From positions 1 through 30,844 of the forward strand of contig JAZSMT010000018.1 in NCBI GenBank assembly GCA_045536025.1: a stretch of DNA of 30,844 nucleotides, given 5' to 3'. The position numbers and the translations under genes were made by a program. Shown one piece after another: positions 21,764 through 30,779 of this stretch; position 1 is the stretch's first letter; each line of letters begins with the position of its first letter. The DNA comes from HGM11412 sp045536025 (GTDB taxonomy: Bacteria; Bacillota; Clostridia; Christensenellales; Borkfalkiaceae). Under the pieces are notes generated by a model, which saw nothing but the letters and a program-made list of their open reading frames with translations, had not been told where the DNA came from and made no database searches.

Positions 21764-23639
21764 TAAAGACGATAAAAAGCAATTAGAACGTGAAATTGCG
21801 TCGCAAATAACAAGCGATTATATTTCAAGGCGCGACGCTAGGCGAACGCTTGAGCAACAATGGAGATTAAACGTAAACTACGTTTCGGGCAATCAATACT
21901 GCGAGATATCTCCGTCGGGTGAAGTGTTTGAAGAGGAAAAATATTACGGCTGGCAAAGCCGAAGCGTGTTTAATCACATTGCGCCTATTGTGGATACGAG
22001 GCTTGCTAAACTTTCACGCGTTAGGCCTATGATGAGTGTAAGAGCTGTAAGCTCTGAGGAAAACGATTTAAAAACTGCGGTAGTATCGTCAGACATTTTA
22101 AGGTCTACGACCTTAAGAATTGGGCTTGACAAGCTTATATCTGATGCAACTGCTTGGTCAGAGGTTTGCGGTAGCTGTTTTTACAAAATGGGCTGGGACG
22201 CGCTAACGGGTAAAAAGCTTGGCGAAAAAGACGGCGTTTCTATTTACGAGGGTGACGTTTACGTCAAGGTGGTATCTCCGTTTGAGATTTACCCCGAAAG
22301 TTTATTCACCTCTGATATAAACTTGCAAAAGAGTATTATTCACGCAAGGGCTGTAAGCGTTGAAGAAATTAACTCTACTTACGGCACTAATTTCGAGGGG
22401 GAAGAACTAGACGTTTTCACTCTTGAAAAAAGCGGTTTATCATCTAACGGCGGTTATAAAGTTAAAACTGTTTCCGACACGGCAAAAAATCAAATAATAC
22501 TTATTGAAAAATACGAAAAACCCACCCAAGCGTATCCTAACGGCAGGTATTTTGCAGTAGCCGGCGGTGAGCTTTTAGAAAGTGGAGATTTGCCCTATCA
22601 AAACGGCGTAGACGGCGAGAGGGGATATCCCTTCGTTAAGCAGGTAAGTACAGTTCAGGTAGGTGCGTTTTTCGGTGTAAGCTTAGTTGAAAGGCTTATT
22701 CCCCTTCAAAGGGCGTACAACGCAGTTAAAAACCGCAAATACGAGTTTATAAATAGAGTTAGCATGGGCGTTATCAACGTTGAAGACGGCTCAGTCGACA
22801 CCGACGATTTGGTCGACGAAGGCTTATCTCCCGGTAAAGTTATCGTATATAGGCAGGGTAGTCGTCCCCCTCAAATTATGAATTCGGGTTCTGTTCCCCT
22901 TGATTTTACTTACGAGGAAGAAAGACTTAAAAACGAGTTTGTAACCATATCAGGAACTAGCGAAGTTTCTAAAAGTTCAGGCGTGTCTACCTCTACCATG
23001 TCGGGTACGGCAATTGAACTTTTAATTGAACAGGACGAAACTAGATTATCAGTAACCGCAGAGTCAATTCGCTCTGCCGTTAAAGAGATTGGCAAGCACA
23101 TTATAAGACTGTATCGTCAATTTGCTAAAAACACCCGCATAATGAGGTGTATCGGCGAAGGAAAATCGGTAAAACTATTTTACTTTAATTCAAGCGATTT
23201 ATCCTCAGACGATATAGTGTTCGACACCGAAAACGAACTCACGCAAACGCCTGCGCAAAAGAAAACTGCAGTTTTGGAAATGCTTTCAAGCGGTCTTTTA
23301 ACTGACGAAAACGGTAGAATTTCTTCAAGAACGAAGATAAAAGTTTTAGAAATTTTAGGTTACGGCTCGCTATCTAACGCTCAAGACCTTATAACTCTTC
23401 ACGCGCAAAAGGCGGAAAAGGAAAATATAGAGCTTATAAACGGCGACTTACCCGTAGACGAGCTTGACGATCACCACGTTCACGTTGAAGAGCATTTGAG
23501 AAAGCTTTTGTCGTTATACAACGAAAAGCTTGGTGAAAGCGAGTATAAATTGAGAATTAAAAATCACGTAGCTATGCATAAAAAACTAATGCTAAAAAAC
23601 CAACTTAATAATATTGCAAACGAGATTAAAGGAGAATAA
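21750..23639 (+). CDS. Phage portal protein
   Basis: A 629-aa protein that would form the dodecameric ring at one capsid vertex, the channel for DNA entry. Length and sequence fit the P22/podovirus-type portals. After a charged N-terminus come YVSGNQYCEI and NHIAPIVDTRLAKLSRVRP, then SPFEIYPES and the wing/stem region with GVSLVERLIPLQRAYNAVKN. The C-terminal third is helical and Lys-rich, as in a P22-like barrel. The start is TTG 21750 with AAAGGAG in front, overlapping the zinc gene. No frameshift or stop is seen, so the gene looks functional. Confidence 0.9.
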   Translation: MKKINKDDKKQLEREIASQITSDYISRRDARRTLEQQWRLNVNYVSGNQYCEISPSGEVFEEEKYYGWQSRSVFNHIAPIVDTRLAKLSRVRPMMSVRAVSSEENDLKTAVVSSDILRSTTLRIGLDKLISDATAWSEVCGSCFYKMGWDALTGKKLGEKDGVSIYEGDVYVKVVSPFEIYPESLFTSDINLQKSIIHARAVSVEEINSTYGTNFEGEELDVFTLEKSGLSSNGGYKVKTVSDTAKNQIILIEKYEKPTQAYPNGRYFAVAGGELLESGDLPYQNGVDGERGYPFVKQVSTVQVGAFFGVSLVERLIPLQRAYNAVKNRKYEFINRVSMGVINVEDGSVDTDDLVDEGLSPGKVIVYRQGSRPPQIMNSGSVPLDFTYEEERLKNEFVTISGTSEVSKSSGVSTSTMSGTAIELLIEQDETRLSVTAESIRSAVKEIGKHIIRLYRQFAKNTRIMRCIGEGKSVKLFYFNSSDLSSDDIVFDTENELTQTPAQKKTAVLEMLSSGLLTDENGRISSRTKIKVLEILGYGSLSNAQDLITLHAQKAEKENIELINGDLPVDELDDHHVHVEEHLRKLLSLYNEKLGESEYKLRIKNHVAMHKKLMLKNQLNNIANEIKGE

Positions 23640-23641
23640 AA

Positions 23642-24292
23642 ATGGAAATTAAAGCGGGAGAAACTGAGCAAACCACGGCTGAAAATGCTAAAACTGAAAC
23701 TTCGCACCCCGCGGAGGCGGAAAAAATATTAGGCGATAGGAAAAACGAGTTTGGAAAGTTTTCAACTAAAGAGGAATTGCTTAGTGCTTACAGTTCGTTA
23801 GAGTCTGAATTTACCAGACGCTGTCAGAAGCTAAAGGAGCTGGAGAGGGAAAATGAAAGGCTAAAAAGTTCGGAACAATCGGTAAAGAATTCCGATAACG
23901 AGGTTTTTCAAAGGGGTAAAGCCTTTAGGGAAAAATACCCAGAGGCGCAAGAACTTTTACCGTCGCTTTACGAGTTAGCCGCAAAATCGGGCGACGAAGC
24001 CGAAGGCTTTTTGGAAAGAGCGTACGTCAATTATCTCAAGGGCGAGTTAGAAAACCAAAAAAACTACTATTTGTCGGAGGGATATATTCTTGAAAAGGCG
24101 GGTGAAAACCAAGCCGTAAAAGACGGGATAATTCGCGAGTATCTCGTGGGCGTTGATTGCTCAAAACCAACGGTCGGGCGATTTAAGGGAAACGGTGAAA
24201 GCATAATTGCACCGCCGTCAAAACCCAAAACGTTATCCGAGGCAAATCGGATAGCAAGTATCATATTTGAAAAATCAAAGGAGATAAATTAA
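23642..24292 (+). CDS. Capsid scaffolding-like protein
   Basis: A 216-aa acidic, highly charged, helix-rich protein between portal and major capsid genes, the standard scaffold position. Residues about 35-80 (NEFGKFSTKEELLSAYSSLE, then a Leu/Glu/Lys heptad stretch) look like a coiled coil. The C-terminus is basic and ends EANRIASIIFEKSKEIN, a candidate coat-binding helix. Scaffolds are not conserved in sequence, so the call rests on position and composition. Ribosome site GGAG. Confidence 0.75.
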   Translation: MEIKAGETEQTTAENAKTETSHPAEAEKILGDRKNEFGKFSTKEELLSAYSSLESEFTRRCQKLKELERENERLKSSEQSVKNSDNEVFQRGKAFREKYPEAQELLPSLYELAAKSGDEAEGFLERAYVNYLKGELENQKNYYLSEGYILEKAGENQAVKDGIIREYLVGVDCSKPTVGRFKGNGESIIAPPSKPKTLSEANRIASIIFEKSKEIN

Positions 24293-24295
24293 TTT

Positions 24296-25465
24296 ATGGC
24301 AGTATCTACGTTAAGTGCAGATAAAGCACTAAAAACAGCATACCTCGACGTCGTATCCAACTATCTTGATTACGGAGTGAACCCGTTTTTCGCAAAGATA
24401 AAAAAGACTAGCGATAACGTATGGGGTAAAGAAATTAAAAAGCTTATCAGAATGGGACACACCAAAGCTGTAGCAGCTGGTACGGAAACGGGAACGCTCC
24501 CCTCGGCTAGTGGTCAAAATTATAAAGAATTTGTCATTAGCCTTAAAAATCTTTACGGCACTATCGAAATAAGCGATAAGGCTTTAAGAGCATCTCAAAA
24601 CAAATCGGGCGCTTTCGTCAACATTCTTAACGAAGAAATCGAGGCTTTAATGAGTTCGGCTAATTATAATTTCAGCCGTATGCTTTTTGGCGACGGTAAC
24701 GGAACGTTAGGTAAAATTGAAATTGTTGGTTCCGTTGATTACAAGGTTACGAACATTGAAAACTTTGAAGCGGGCATGACCGTAATGATATATGAACCAG
24801 GGGTAGGTTACAGGGAAAACGGTAAATTGTTTAAGATAGAAGCAGTTTTCCACGACTCTAGCTCAATTAGATTTGAAGTTAGACCTAATATAGTGTATGA
24901 TCAGGAATTAATTGTTTTACCTTACGCATACGGTAACGAACTTACGGGGCTTAATGCAATTTTCGATTCGTCTGTTACCAAGCTTTACGGTTTAAATAAA
25001 TCGAGTAATAATGACCTTTTACCGCAAATTATAACTGACGCTGGAGATATAAGTGAAATGCTTATTCAAAGGGCTATAGACAACGTTGAGGATAAATTTG
25101 GCAGTGGCGTAGACTTTATTCTTTGCTCGTCGGGCGTAAAGAGAGCATTTATCGAGCATATGTCTACCTATAGACGAAACATTGATATGCTTGATCTTCA
25201 AGGCGGATTTAAAACGGTATCTTATAACGGTATTCCTATCGTATCGGATAGATTCTGTCCAGCAGGAACTATGTATCTACTCAACAGTGAAGACTTTGCT
25301 ATTCATCAGCTTTGCGACTGGGAGTGGCTTGAAGGTGAGGACGGTAAAATCTTAAGACAAATTCCCGACAAACCCGTTTACAGAGCAACACTTGTTAAAT
25401 ATGCGGAAATGTTATGTTCGCGTCCTTGGGCGCAAACCATGATTACTGGTATTAACGAAGTTTAA
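24296..25465 (+). CDS. Major capsid protein (HK97 fold, SU10/P22-like)
   Basis: A 389-aa coat protein. The N-terminal arm and early domain contain NPFFAKIKKTSDNVWGKEIK and NLYGTIEISDKALRAS. A central insertion around 145-205 (IGE-type beta strands, MTVMIYEPGVGYRENGKLFK) and FILCSSGVKRAFIEHM / GIPIVSDRFCPAGTMYLLN in the P domain match the SU10-type major capsid family of podoviruses and related phages. No N-terminal protease or delta domain is fused. It is followed by a strong hairpin, consistent with high and separately controlled expression. Confidence 0.88.
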   Translation: MAVSTLSADKALKTAYLDVVSNYLDYGVNPFFAKIKKTSDNVWGKEIKKLIRMGHTKAVAAGTETGTLPSASGQNYKEFVISLKNLYGTIEISDKALRASQNKSGAFVNILNEEIEALMSSANYNFSRMLFGDGNGTLGKIEIVGSVDYKVTNIENFEAGMTVMIYEPGVGYRENGKLFKIEAVFHDSSSIRFEVRPNIVYDQELIVLPYAYGNELTGLNAIFDSSVTKLYGLNKSSNNDLLPQIITDAGDISEMLIQRAIDNVEDKFGSGVDFILCSSGVKRAFIEHMSTYRRNIDMLDLQGGFKTVSYNGIPIVSDRFCPAGTMYLLNSEDFAIHQLCDWEWLEGEDGKILRQIPDKPVYRATLVKYAEMLCSRPWAQTMITGINEV

Positions 25466-25473
25466 AAACAATT

Positions 25474-25502
25474 ATTCTCCGCCCAATAGGGCGGAGAATT
25501 TA
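25474..25502 (+). terminator. Hairpin after the major capsid gene
   Basis: A perfect 11-bp stem ATTCTCCGCCC / GGGCGGAGAAT with loop AATA, followed by TTTAAT. Probably a leaky terminator or mRNA-stabilising hairpin that sets capsid protein well above the connector proteins, as is common after phage coat genes. Confidence 0.75.
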
Positions 25503-25515
25503 ATAAGGAGGTAAT

Positions 25516-26067
25516 ATGACGGTTTCAGACGTTGTTTGCTCGGCAATTAAAATATTGGGCGATTTCGATTTATACGAATATATATCAAGTGGTAAAAAAG
25601 ATCAAGAAGTTTACAATAACGATAAAGAACTGTTATTGATTGCTTACAATCAAGCAATTGAAACTGCGGTTAATTATTGCCCGCTCGTATACGTTCAGAC
25701 ACTTTCACCCGAAAGCTCTTCTATCAAATATAGAAGGTTTGCGCATAACCCGTATAAAATACTAAAAATTACTACCTCTAATTCGTCACAAACGGTTGAA
25801 ATTTTACCTACTGAAATTAAAACTGACTCTACAATCACCGTCGAATACGTATACGTTCCGACCGTGAGTGATTTTAGTGTTGCTTTCGTCTACGAGTTTT
25901 CACCCCTTTCTAAAGTAGACGTTGCCTACGGCGTTTTAAGCGAATACCTTATATACAAAGGAAGATTTGAAGAGGCGAGTGCATACTTAGATAGATTTAT
26001 TACCGCACTTAAAAATTCAAGCGGTATTAAAAAAGTGGGAAAATTAAGTCAAAGGTCGTGGTTTTAA
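25516..26067 (+). CDS. Head-to-tail connector protein
   Basis: A 183-aa mainly helical protein at the classic head-completion position. The N-terminus SDVVCSAIKILGDFDLYEYI and the C-terminal helix around YGVLSEYLIYKGRFEEASAYL fit the podovirus adaptor family (P22 gp4-like or gp6-like), which bind below the portal and seal the packaged genome. Strong ribosome site AAGGAGG. Assignment is by position, length and helical pattern rather than a single motif. Confidence 0.72.
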   Translation: MTVSDVVCSAIKILGDFDLYEYISSGKKDQEVYNNDKELLLIAYNQAIETAVNYCPLVYVQTLSPESSSIKYRRFAHNPYKILKITTSNSSQTVEILPTEIKTDSTITVEYVYVPTVSDFSVAFVYEFSPLSKVDVAYGVLSEYLIYKGRFEEASAYLDRFITALKNSSGIKKVGKLSQRSWF

Positions 26068-26068
26068 T

Positions 26069-27490
26069 ATGTATCACAGCACGAAATATCCAACCGTAGT
26101 TAGAAAAAGAATAACGGTAAAATCATTTGCAAACGGTATGAAAAAAGCCGTTGACGAAAAACTTAGCGATTTGTCAACGGCAGAGCTTTCGTATAATTTT
26201 AATTATTCAAGCGGTGTTTTGAAAAGGGGTATAGGCGTTAAGGTTTTTAACTCTTTTTCAACCTCGGCAATAGGAGATTATAGCGTACTTGGCGTGTATT
26301 TTTACAAAAGATACGACCAAACGCTTGAAAAAACTGTAGAAAGCATTATTTATTATTGTTCGGATAAGCGGTTGTACTTAGCTAGCGTTTCAGGCGGTGC
26401 GTTTACAAAAATTAGCGACGTAACTTTTGATGAAAAACCGCTTGCTATAAGTTACGATTATATGGATAGTGACGTAATATTATTTGCAAGTAAATCTGGC
26501 GAACTTTACTTCCTTGATAATTTAACTTTAGTTAAAATTGACGGTGCGCCTAAAATAACGTCGCTTTGCGTTCATAAAGAGCGAATTTTCGTAACGACTG
26601 ACGGCGAGGGTACGTCCCTTTGGTTTTCAGACGATTTTGATCCCACAAACTGGGTGGTATCGCTAAACGAAGCGGGTTTTATCGACTTTCAAGGAGAATA
26701 CGGAAGCTTAGTAAAAGCAGTAAGTTTTTTAGATTACGTTTACGTTTTTAGAGAATACGGAATATCGCGAGTTACCGCCTACGGCAGTCAAGAAGATTTT
26801 TCAGCCGACACCCTTTTTGGAAAACAAGGGCGAATATACGGCGATAGCGTAACCGACTGTGGTGATTTTATCATAATGCTAACGACCTCTGGAATTTATC
26901 GCTTTAACGGGCTCGACACTACTAAAATTTTAAGCGAATACGACGATATGCTTATTGGCGTTGACAATCAGTCTGCTAAAGGCATATATGTTGGAAACGT
27001 ATTCTATTTAAATATGAAAATGAATTTTGGAAGTGGCGCAGAAAACGTAATACTTGTTTACGATACGGTTAAAAAGTCGTCTTACGTTACTAGAAAATTG
27101 AAGCTCGTTGACCTTGCGTTTTTTGGAGGCGACGTCAATAAAGCAATTTGCTTAGTGAGTGGTAAGAAATATCCTTATCAACTCGCTGAAAGCGGTGCTA
27201 ACGGTTCCGACGTTCTCGTCAAAGAGTGGATTTCACCCTTTTACGACTTAGGTGTAAATTGTAAACTAAAACGTTTATATAAGCTTAGCTTATATACTTT
27301 AGAAGAAATAACTTTAACGGTGGAGTGCGACAACAAAAAACTCGTTTATAAAATATCGGGTGGAGGAATTCAAGAGGTTTATCCTGCACTTCAAGGCGAA
27401 CTGTTTAGGATTTCGATAAAATCAACTACCGCCTCTCCCGAAATTTGTAATTTATCAGCCTACGTTGAGTACGTAAAGGGGGTAGCATAA
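26069..27490 (+). CDS. Tail hub / DNA stabilisation-like protein (P22 gp10 type)
   Basis: A 473-aa beta-rich protein beginning KYPTVVRKRITVKSFANGMK, with repeated strands such as VLGVYFYKR, VILFASKSGELYFLD and IFVTTDGEGTSLWFSDDFDP-type turns, which suggest a six- to eight-bladed propeller. This layout, following an adaptor gene, matches the hub/packaged-DNA stabilisation protein of P22-like phages. It starts one base after the previous stop, with no clear ribosome site, so it is probably coupled. It overlaps the next gene by one base. Confidence 0.7.
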   Translation: MYHSTKYPTVVRKRITVKSFANGMKKAVDEKLSDLSTAELSYNFNYSSGVLKRGIGVKVFNSFSTSAIGDYSVLGVYFYKRYDQTLEKTVESIIYYCSDKRLYLASVSGGAFTKISDVTFDEKPLAISYDYMDSDVILFASKSGELYFLDNLTLVKIDGAPKITSLCVHKERIFVTTDGEGTSLWFSDDFDPTNWVVSLNEAGFIDFQGEYGSLVKAVSFLDYVYVFREYGISRVTAYGSQEDFSADTLFGKQGRIYGDSVTDCGDFIIMLTTSGIYRFNGLDTTKILSEYDDMLIGVDNQSAKGIYVGNVFYLNMKMNFGSGAENVILVYDTVKKSSYVTRKLKLVDLAFFGGDVNKAICLVSGKKYPYQLAESGANGSDVLVKEWISPFYDLGVNCKLKRLYKLSLYTLEEITLTVECDNKKLVYKISGGGIQEVYPALQGELFRISIKSTTASPEICNLSAYVEYVKGVA

Positions 27491-28605
27491 TGTTTTCAGA
27501 TTATGGCAAAAGAGCGTACGTAAAGGTAATAGAGCTTGAAAAGAAGTTCGAAAAATTACAAAAAGAGTTAAAAAATTCAGTTACAGACACTTTGAATTTT
27601 GATTTATCAACACCAGAACGCCGAGTAATATTCGGGCAAAAGTTTGCGTTTGTAAATAAAGATAATTCTAACGTTACCTTAACGATTGACGTTACTACCG
27701 ATATTAATCTTGCCGTTAATTATCAAATACTATTAGGTGGTGTGGTAATTAAAAGTGGCGAATTTGCAGGTGGTGGAGGATCGCTTAAAACTGAAATCGG
27801 CGTGGGGAGTGGCGAGCTAAAATTTCAAATAAATTTATCCGCGCCAATAACTTTTGGGCTTCAAAATCTATTTGTTACCGTTAGTGGAAAGGTTGAGTAC
27901 GTTTCCGACTATAGAAGACTTTCAGTATTGAATACTTCTAATATAAGCTACGTTACGATTGTTAATGAAAACAGATTGATTTTATACGGCTATGATTCAA
28001 CCGAGGGATTATACGAACTGTTTAACTGGGCTGACGTTAAAGACGTGGCTATTGCAGGTTTTATAGGTGGCGAATTATACGTTTTATACGTTGATTTATC
28101 GCACGCTGTTCATTTGCTTTTGTATAATCCTGTAACCTTTGAGGGTAAAATAGTCGGGCTTGGTTGCAAGGGCGTAAACTCTATATGCGGATACCCCTAC
28201 GGCAACGGAATAAAAGTGTTTTACGTACAAACGGGAAACGTTTATTCAGGCGTTTATATAAAGGGTGAAAGCTTTATCTCTTCAGCCGTAAAGCGAAAGG
28301 GTGTTAAGGTAACTGCTGATGCAGGCGTTGCCGGTGCGTATATAATAAGCGACGCGTACAACTCGAACAAACTAGTAACCGAGAGTTCAACTTACGTTTT
28401 AGAAAAGGGAAAGAATCACCATTTAACTAAAACAGAGTTAGGTTATACAATAACCTACAATAACGATAACGTACTTTACACGCAAGAAATTGAAGAACTT
28501 GTCGGCACGCCGATAACGGCAGGTTACTGTGATGAAAAAATTCGGCTGTGCGACGGTAAAAATTTAATTAGAGTCAGGGAGGCTCTTAAAATCAGTGAGG
28601 GTTAA
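27490..28605 (+). CDS. Beta-rich virion-like protein of unknown function
   Basis: A 371-aa protein I cannot assign. A short N-terminal coiled coil (about 10-33, VIELEKKFEKLQKELKN) is followed by an immunoglobulin-like beta domain (about 35-140, Gly-rich turn AGGGGSLKT) and then propeller-like repeats (YVTIVNENRLILYGYD, IGGELYVLYVDL, GNGIKVFYV). The start shares one base with the preceding stop (TAATG) and has AAAGGGGG upstream. Its place after the tail hub suggests a tail or host-contact component. Confidence 0.65.
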   Translation: MFSDYGKRAYVKVIELEKKFEKLQKELKNSVTDTLNFDLSTPERRVIFGQKFAFVNKDNSNVTLTIDVTTDINLAVNYQILLGGVVIKSGEFAGGGGSLKTEIGVGSGELKFQINLSAPITFGLQNLFVTVSGKVEYVSDYRRLSVLNTSNISYVTIVNENRLILYGYDSTEGLYELFNWADVKDVAIAGFIGGELYVLYVDLSHAVHLLLYNPVTFEGKIVGLGCKGVNSICGYPYGNGIKVFYVQTGNVYSGVYIKGESFISSAVKRKGVKVTADAGVAGAYIISDAYNSNKLVTESSTYVLEKGKNHHLTKTELGYTITYNNDNVLYTQEIEELVGTPITAGYCDEKIRLCDGKNLIRVREALKISEG

Positions 28606-28606
28606 T

Positions 28607-29581
28607 ATGATAAGTATTCATGAAAAGATATTACAGTATTTTAAAAAACACAACGTCGGTGACGACGTAAAAATTAAAAACCTCAGCGAAACGTCTCAAG
28701 ACAATACATCTAAGTCGGCGTCTAAAATCGTTGAAACGAGCAGTGAGGTAAAAACCGACAATTCATCCGCTAGCGCCTATTCTAGCGATAAAAGTAGTTT
28801 AGTAGCTAAATTAAAAGCTCTTGACCAACAAATGAAAGGTGTGGATGAAACGGAGGTGCTTGAAATGATGGAATACACTCCGCTAACCGAAGAGGAAATA
28901 AAAAATAAAGCAAAAGAGGGTATGGATGAAAAGTACGGTGCCGAGATTGACGTTTTAGCAAACGAAACGGCAAAAAAGCTTAGCGATATTGAAAAAAGCA
29001 ACAATATTTTAAACGCTAACGCCCTTTCTCAAAAAGAAAAGTTGGAAGTTCTTTATGACGACGCTCAAAAAAAGGTTGAAGACAGCGCCCTTCGCCGTGG
29101 AATTTCACGTTCGTCAATCGTTCAAGAGCAAATTAAAGAGTTAGACGTAGAAAAGATTAAAGACACCTTGTTAATCGACCAAAATTTAGCAACCGAGCTC
29201 AAATACAACTCGGATAAAATAAGTCAGCTTGAAACTGACTATTTAACGGCGGTTAATAAACTAAACGTCAAAAAAGCGCTTGAGATAAGCGATAAAATAG
29301 AAGATTTAACTAAAAAACAAAACGATAAAATCGAAGAGGTTTTAAAATACAACAACTCAATTAAAAAACAACAGGCATCTCTTGCTGAAAATGGTACATC
29401 TGCGGTATCGGAAACCGAAAAGCGCAACATTAAAAAGCAGATGGTAGACGAGGCGCTCAATTACTATTTGTCGCTTCCTGTAGACGTTGCTAAGAAAGAG
29501 TTTGAAGAGGACGGGGAAATTCAGCTACTTCTCGGCGACTCTTTAGACTTAGTGCGCAGATATATAAACTCAAGAGGCTGA
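28607..29581 (+). CDS. Long coiled-coil protein at the end of the phage-type cassette
   Basis: A 324-aa acidic/basic-patterned protein, Ser/Thr/Lys-rich at the N-terminus (about 25-75) and strongly coiled-coil from about 85 to 275. In the middle is SALRRGISRSSIVQEQIKEL, a short conserved-looking motif. The C-terminus (YYLSLPVDVAKKEFEEDGEI) is helical. It could be a tail needle, an ejection protein or a fibre base; no enzyme domain is seen. ATG 28607 is preferred over GTG 28595 because GAGGG lies just before it. It overlaps the previous ORF only if the earlier start is used. A terminator follows. Confidence 0.65.
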   Translation: MISIHEKILQYFKKHNVGDDVKIKNLSETSQDNTSKSASKIVETSSEVKTDNSSASAYSSDKSSLVAKLKALDQQMKGVDETEVLEMMEYTPLTEEEIKNKAKEGMDEKYGAEIDVLANETAKKLSDIEKSNNILNANALSQKEKLEVLYDDAQKKVEDSALRRGISRSSIVQEQIKELDVEKIKDTLLIDQNLATELKYNSDKISQLETDYLTAVNKLNVKKALEISDKIEDLTKKQNDKIEEVLKYNNSIKKQQASLAENGTSAVSETEKRNIKKQMVDEALNYYLSLPVDVAKKEFEEDGEIQLLLGDSLDLVRRYINSRG

Positions 29582-29588
29582 GTTTTAG

Positions 29589-29613
29589 CGGCGTAATTTT
29601 TTACGCCGTTTTT
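29589..29613 (+). terminator. Terminator of the phage-type cassette
   Basis: Stem CGGCGTAA / TTACGCCG with loop TTTT, then five T, directly after the coiled-coil gene. It marks the end of the transcription unit. Confidence 0.9.
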
Positions 29614-29676
29614 ACTTGCCAAAATGGAAATTATAAGTTATAATTTAAAAGTATATTAATTTTGAGGAACTTATTT

Positions 29677-30642
29677 ATGAAAGTTACTAACGGAATTAAA
29701 ATTGCAATGGCGAATAAACCGCTTTGCTACAAAATGCTTTTTAGTAGAACGATTATTACGGTTATAGCCTACGCTGTATGTTTGCTTATGGCAAACATAG
29801 TAGTGCAGGATATTTTGCGCAGTCAAGAAATTAAAGATTTTTTTGGGTTTGCAGTAAGCGAACTTAAAAACTTCATTTTAGGCAATAGTTCAACCAACCA
29901 AGAACTAAGCGCTAATTTAAACTTTCATATCTCGGCAACCCTTAAAATGCTCGAAAGCAAGCTTACCGATATCATTTGGAAAGTTGTTATTATACTTTTA
30001 ATTATTCAAGTAGCAAAATTTTTTACAAGTATTTGCGATTACGTTATGGCAGTAAACGTTAACGAACATATGTCAAGCGTTCGCCACGCTGAATTTTTCA
30101 CAACCCTAGTTGAGCATATTTCTCCTGCGATACGCTACGCGCTTTACTGTGTAATTTCGCTGTTATTATATAACACCTTAATCGCAACGATATCAGCGCT
30201 TTTATTTATTCTTCTTATAGAATATATAGGTTTCTTTACCTTCACTTTCGTTTTATGCTTTATACTTTTTGCCGACGCTTTTAGGTTAATGCTCGTAGGT
30301 ATGGTTCCTGCAAAAATGGTATGTGAAAATTGTGGAGTTATGCGTGCGTTTAAAGACGCGTTTAAAGCCTTAACCTTTAAGCTTATGCTAGAAAGGTTTA
30401 TATCCTATTTTATAATGCGTTTAATACACATTAGTGTAACTATACTTATGTGCGTTTCAACTTTGGGTGTATCGTTTATCGTAACTATTCCCTTTTTCTC
30501 AGTTACCTATATGTCAGTTAGGTTTGTTGATTATTATACCGTACATCACAGAAAATACTATTTAACCTTTGACGAAATCGTCGTTCCCAAAGAACTTAGG
30601 AATAAAGGGGAGCAGTTGCTCAACAAGGTAGATATAGACTAA
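29677..30642 (+). CDS. Polytopic membrane protein of unknown function
   Basis: A 321-aa protein with about six hydrophobic helices (roughly residues 28-50, 100-120, 155-175, 180-205, 250-275, 280-300). It resembles integral-membrane proteins of the DUF975-like / glycerophosphoryl-diesterase membrane-domain group seen in clostridia, but I cannot assign a family. A CENCG pair and a basic amphipathic helix lie at about 215-230. The C-terminus is cytoplasmic and charged. ATG 29677 is chosen over TTG 29662, because GAGGA at 29664-29668 gives the correct spacing. It looks cellular rather than viral. Confidence 0.72.
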   Translation: MKVTNGIKIAMANKPLCYKMLFSRTIITVIAYAVCLLMANIVVQDILRSQEIKDFFGFAVSELKNFILGNSSTNQELSANLNFHISATLKMLESKLTDIIWKVVIILLIIQVAKFFTSICDYVMAVNVNEHMSSVRHAEFFTTLVEHISPAIRYALYCVISLLLYNTLIATISALLFILLIEYIGFFTFTFVLCFILFADAFRLMLVGMVPAKMVCENCGVMRAFKDAFKALTFKLMLERFISYFIMRLIHISVTILMCVSTLGVSFIVTIPFFSVTYMSVRFVDYYTVHHRKYYLTFDEIVVPKELRNKGEQLLNKVDID

Positions 30643-30655
30643 AATTTTTTAAGCC

Positions 30656-30720
30656 GTTATTTGCTACGTTATACTTTGTTACTGCGATTTTTTATCACCT
30701 CGATAACCAAGCAGGTTAAT
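30656..30720. repeat. Repeat unit, copy 1 (124-base period)
   Basis: A 65-base stretch identical to 30780-30844. It includes GATTTTTTATC (30686-30696), which is complementary to GATAAAAAATC (30727-30737) further along, so each unit can form a stem-loop. It lies just after the membrane protein gene. Confidence 0.9.
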
Positions 30721-30779
30721 CTCTGCGATAAAAAATCTTGTGCCTCGTCTAACTTGCAACTAACGCCTTAATTTAAGTA

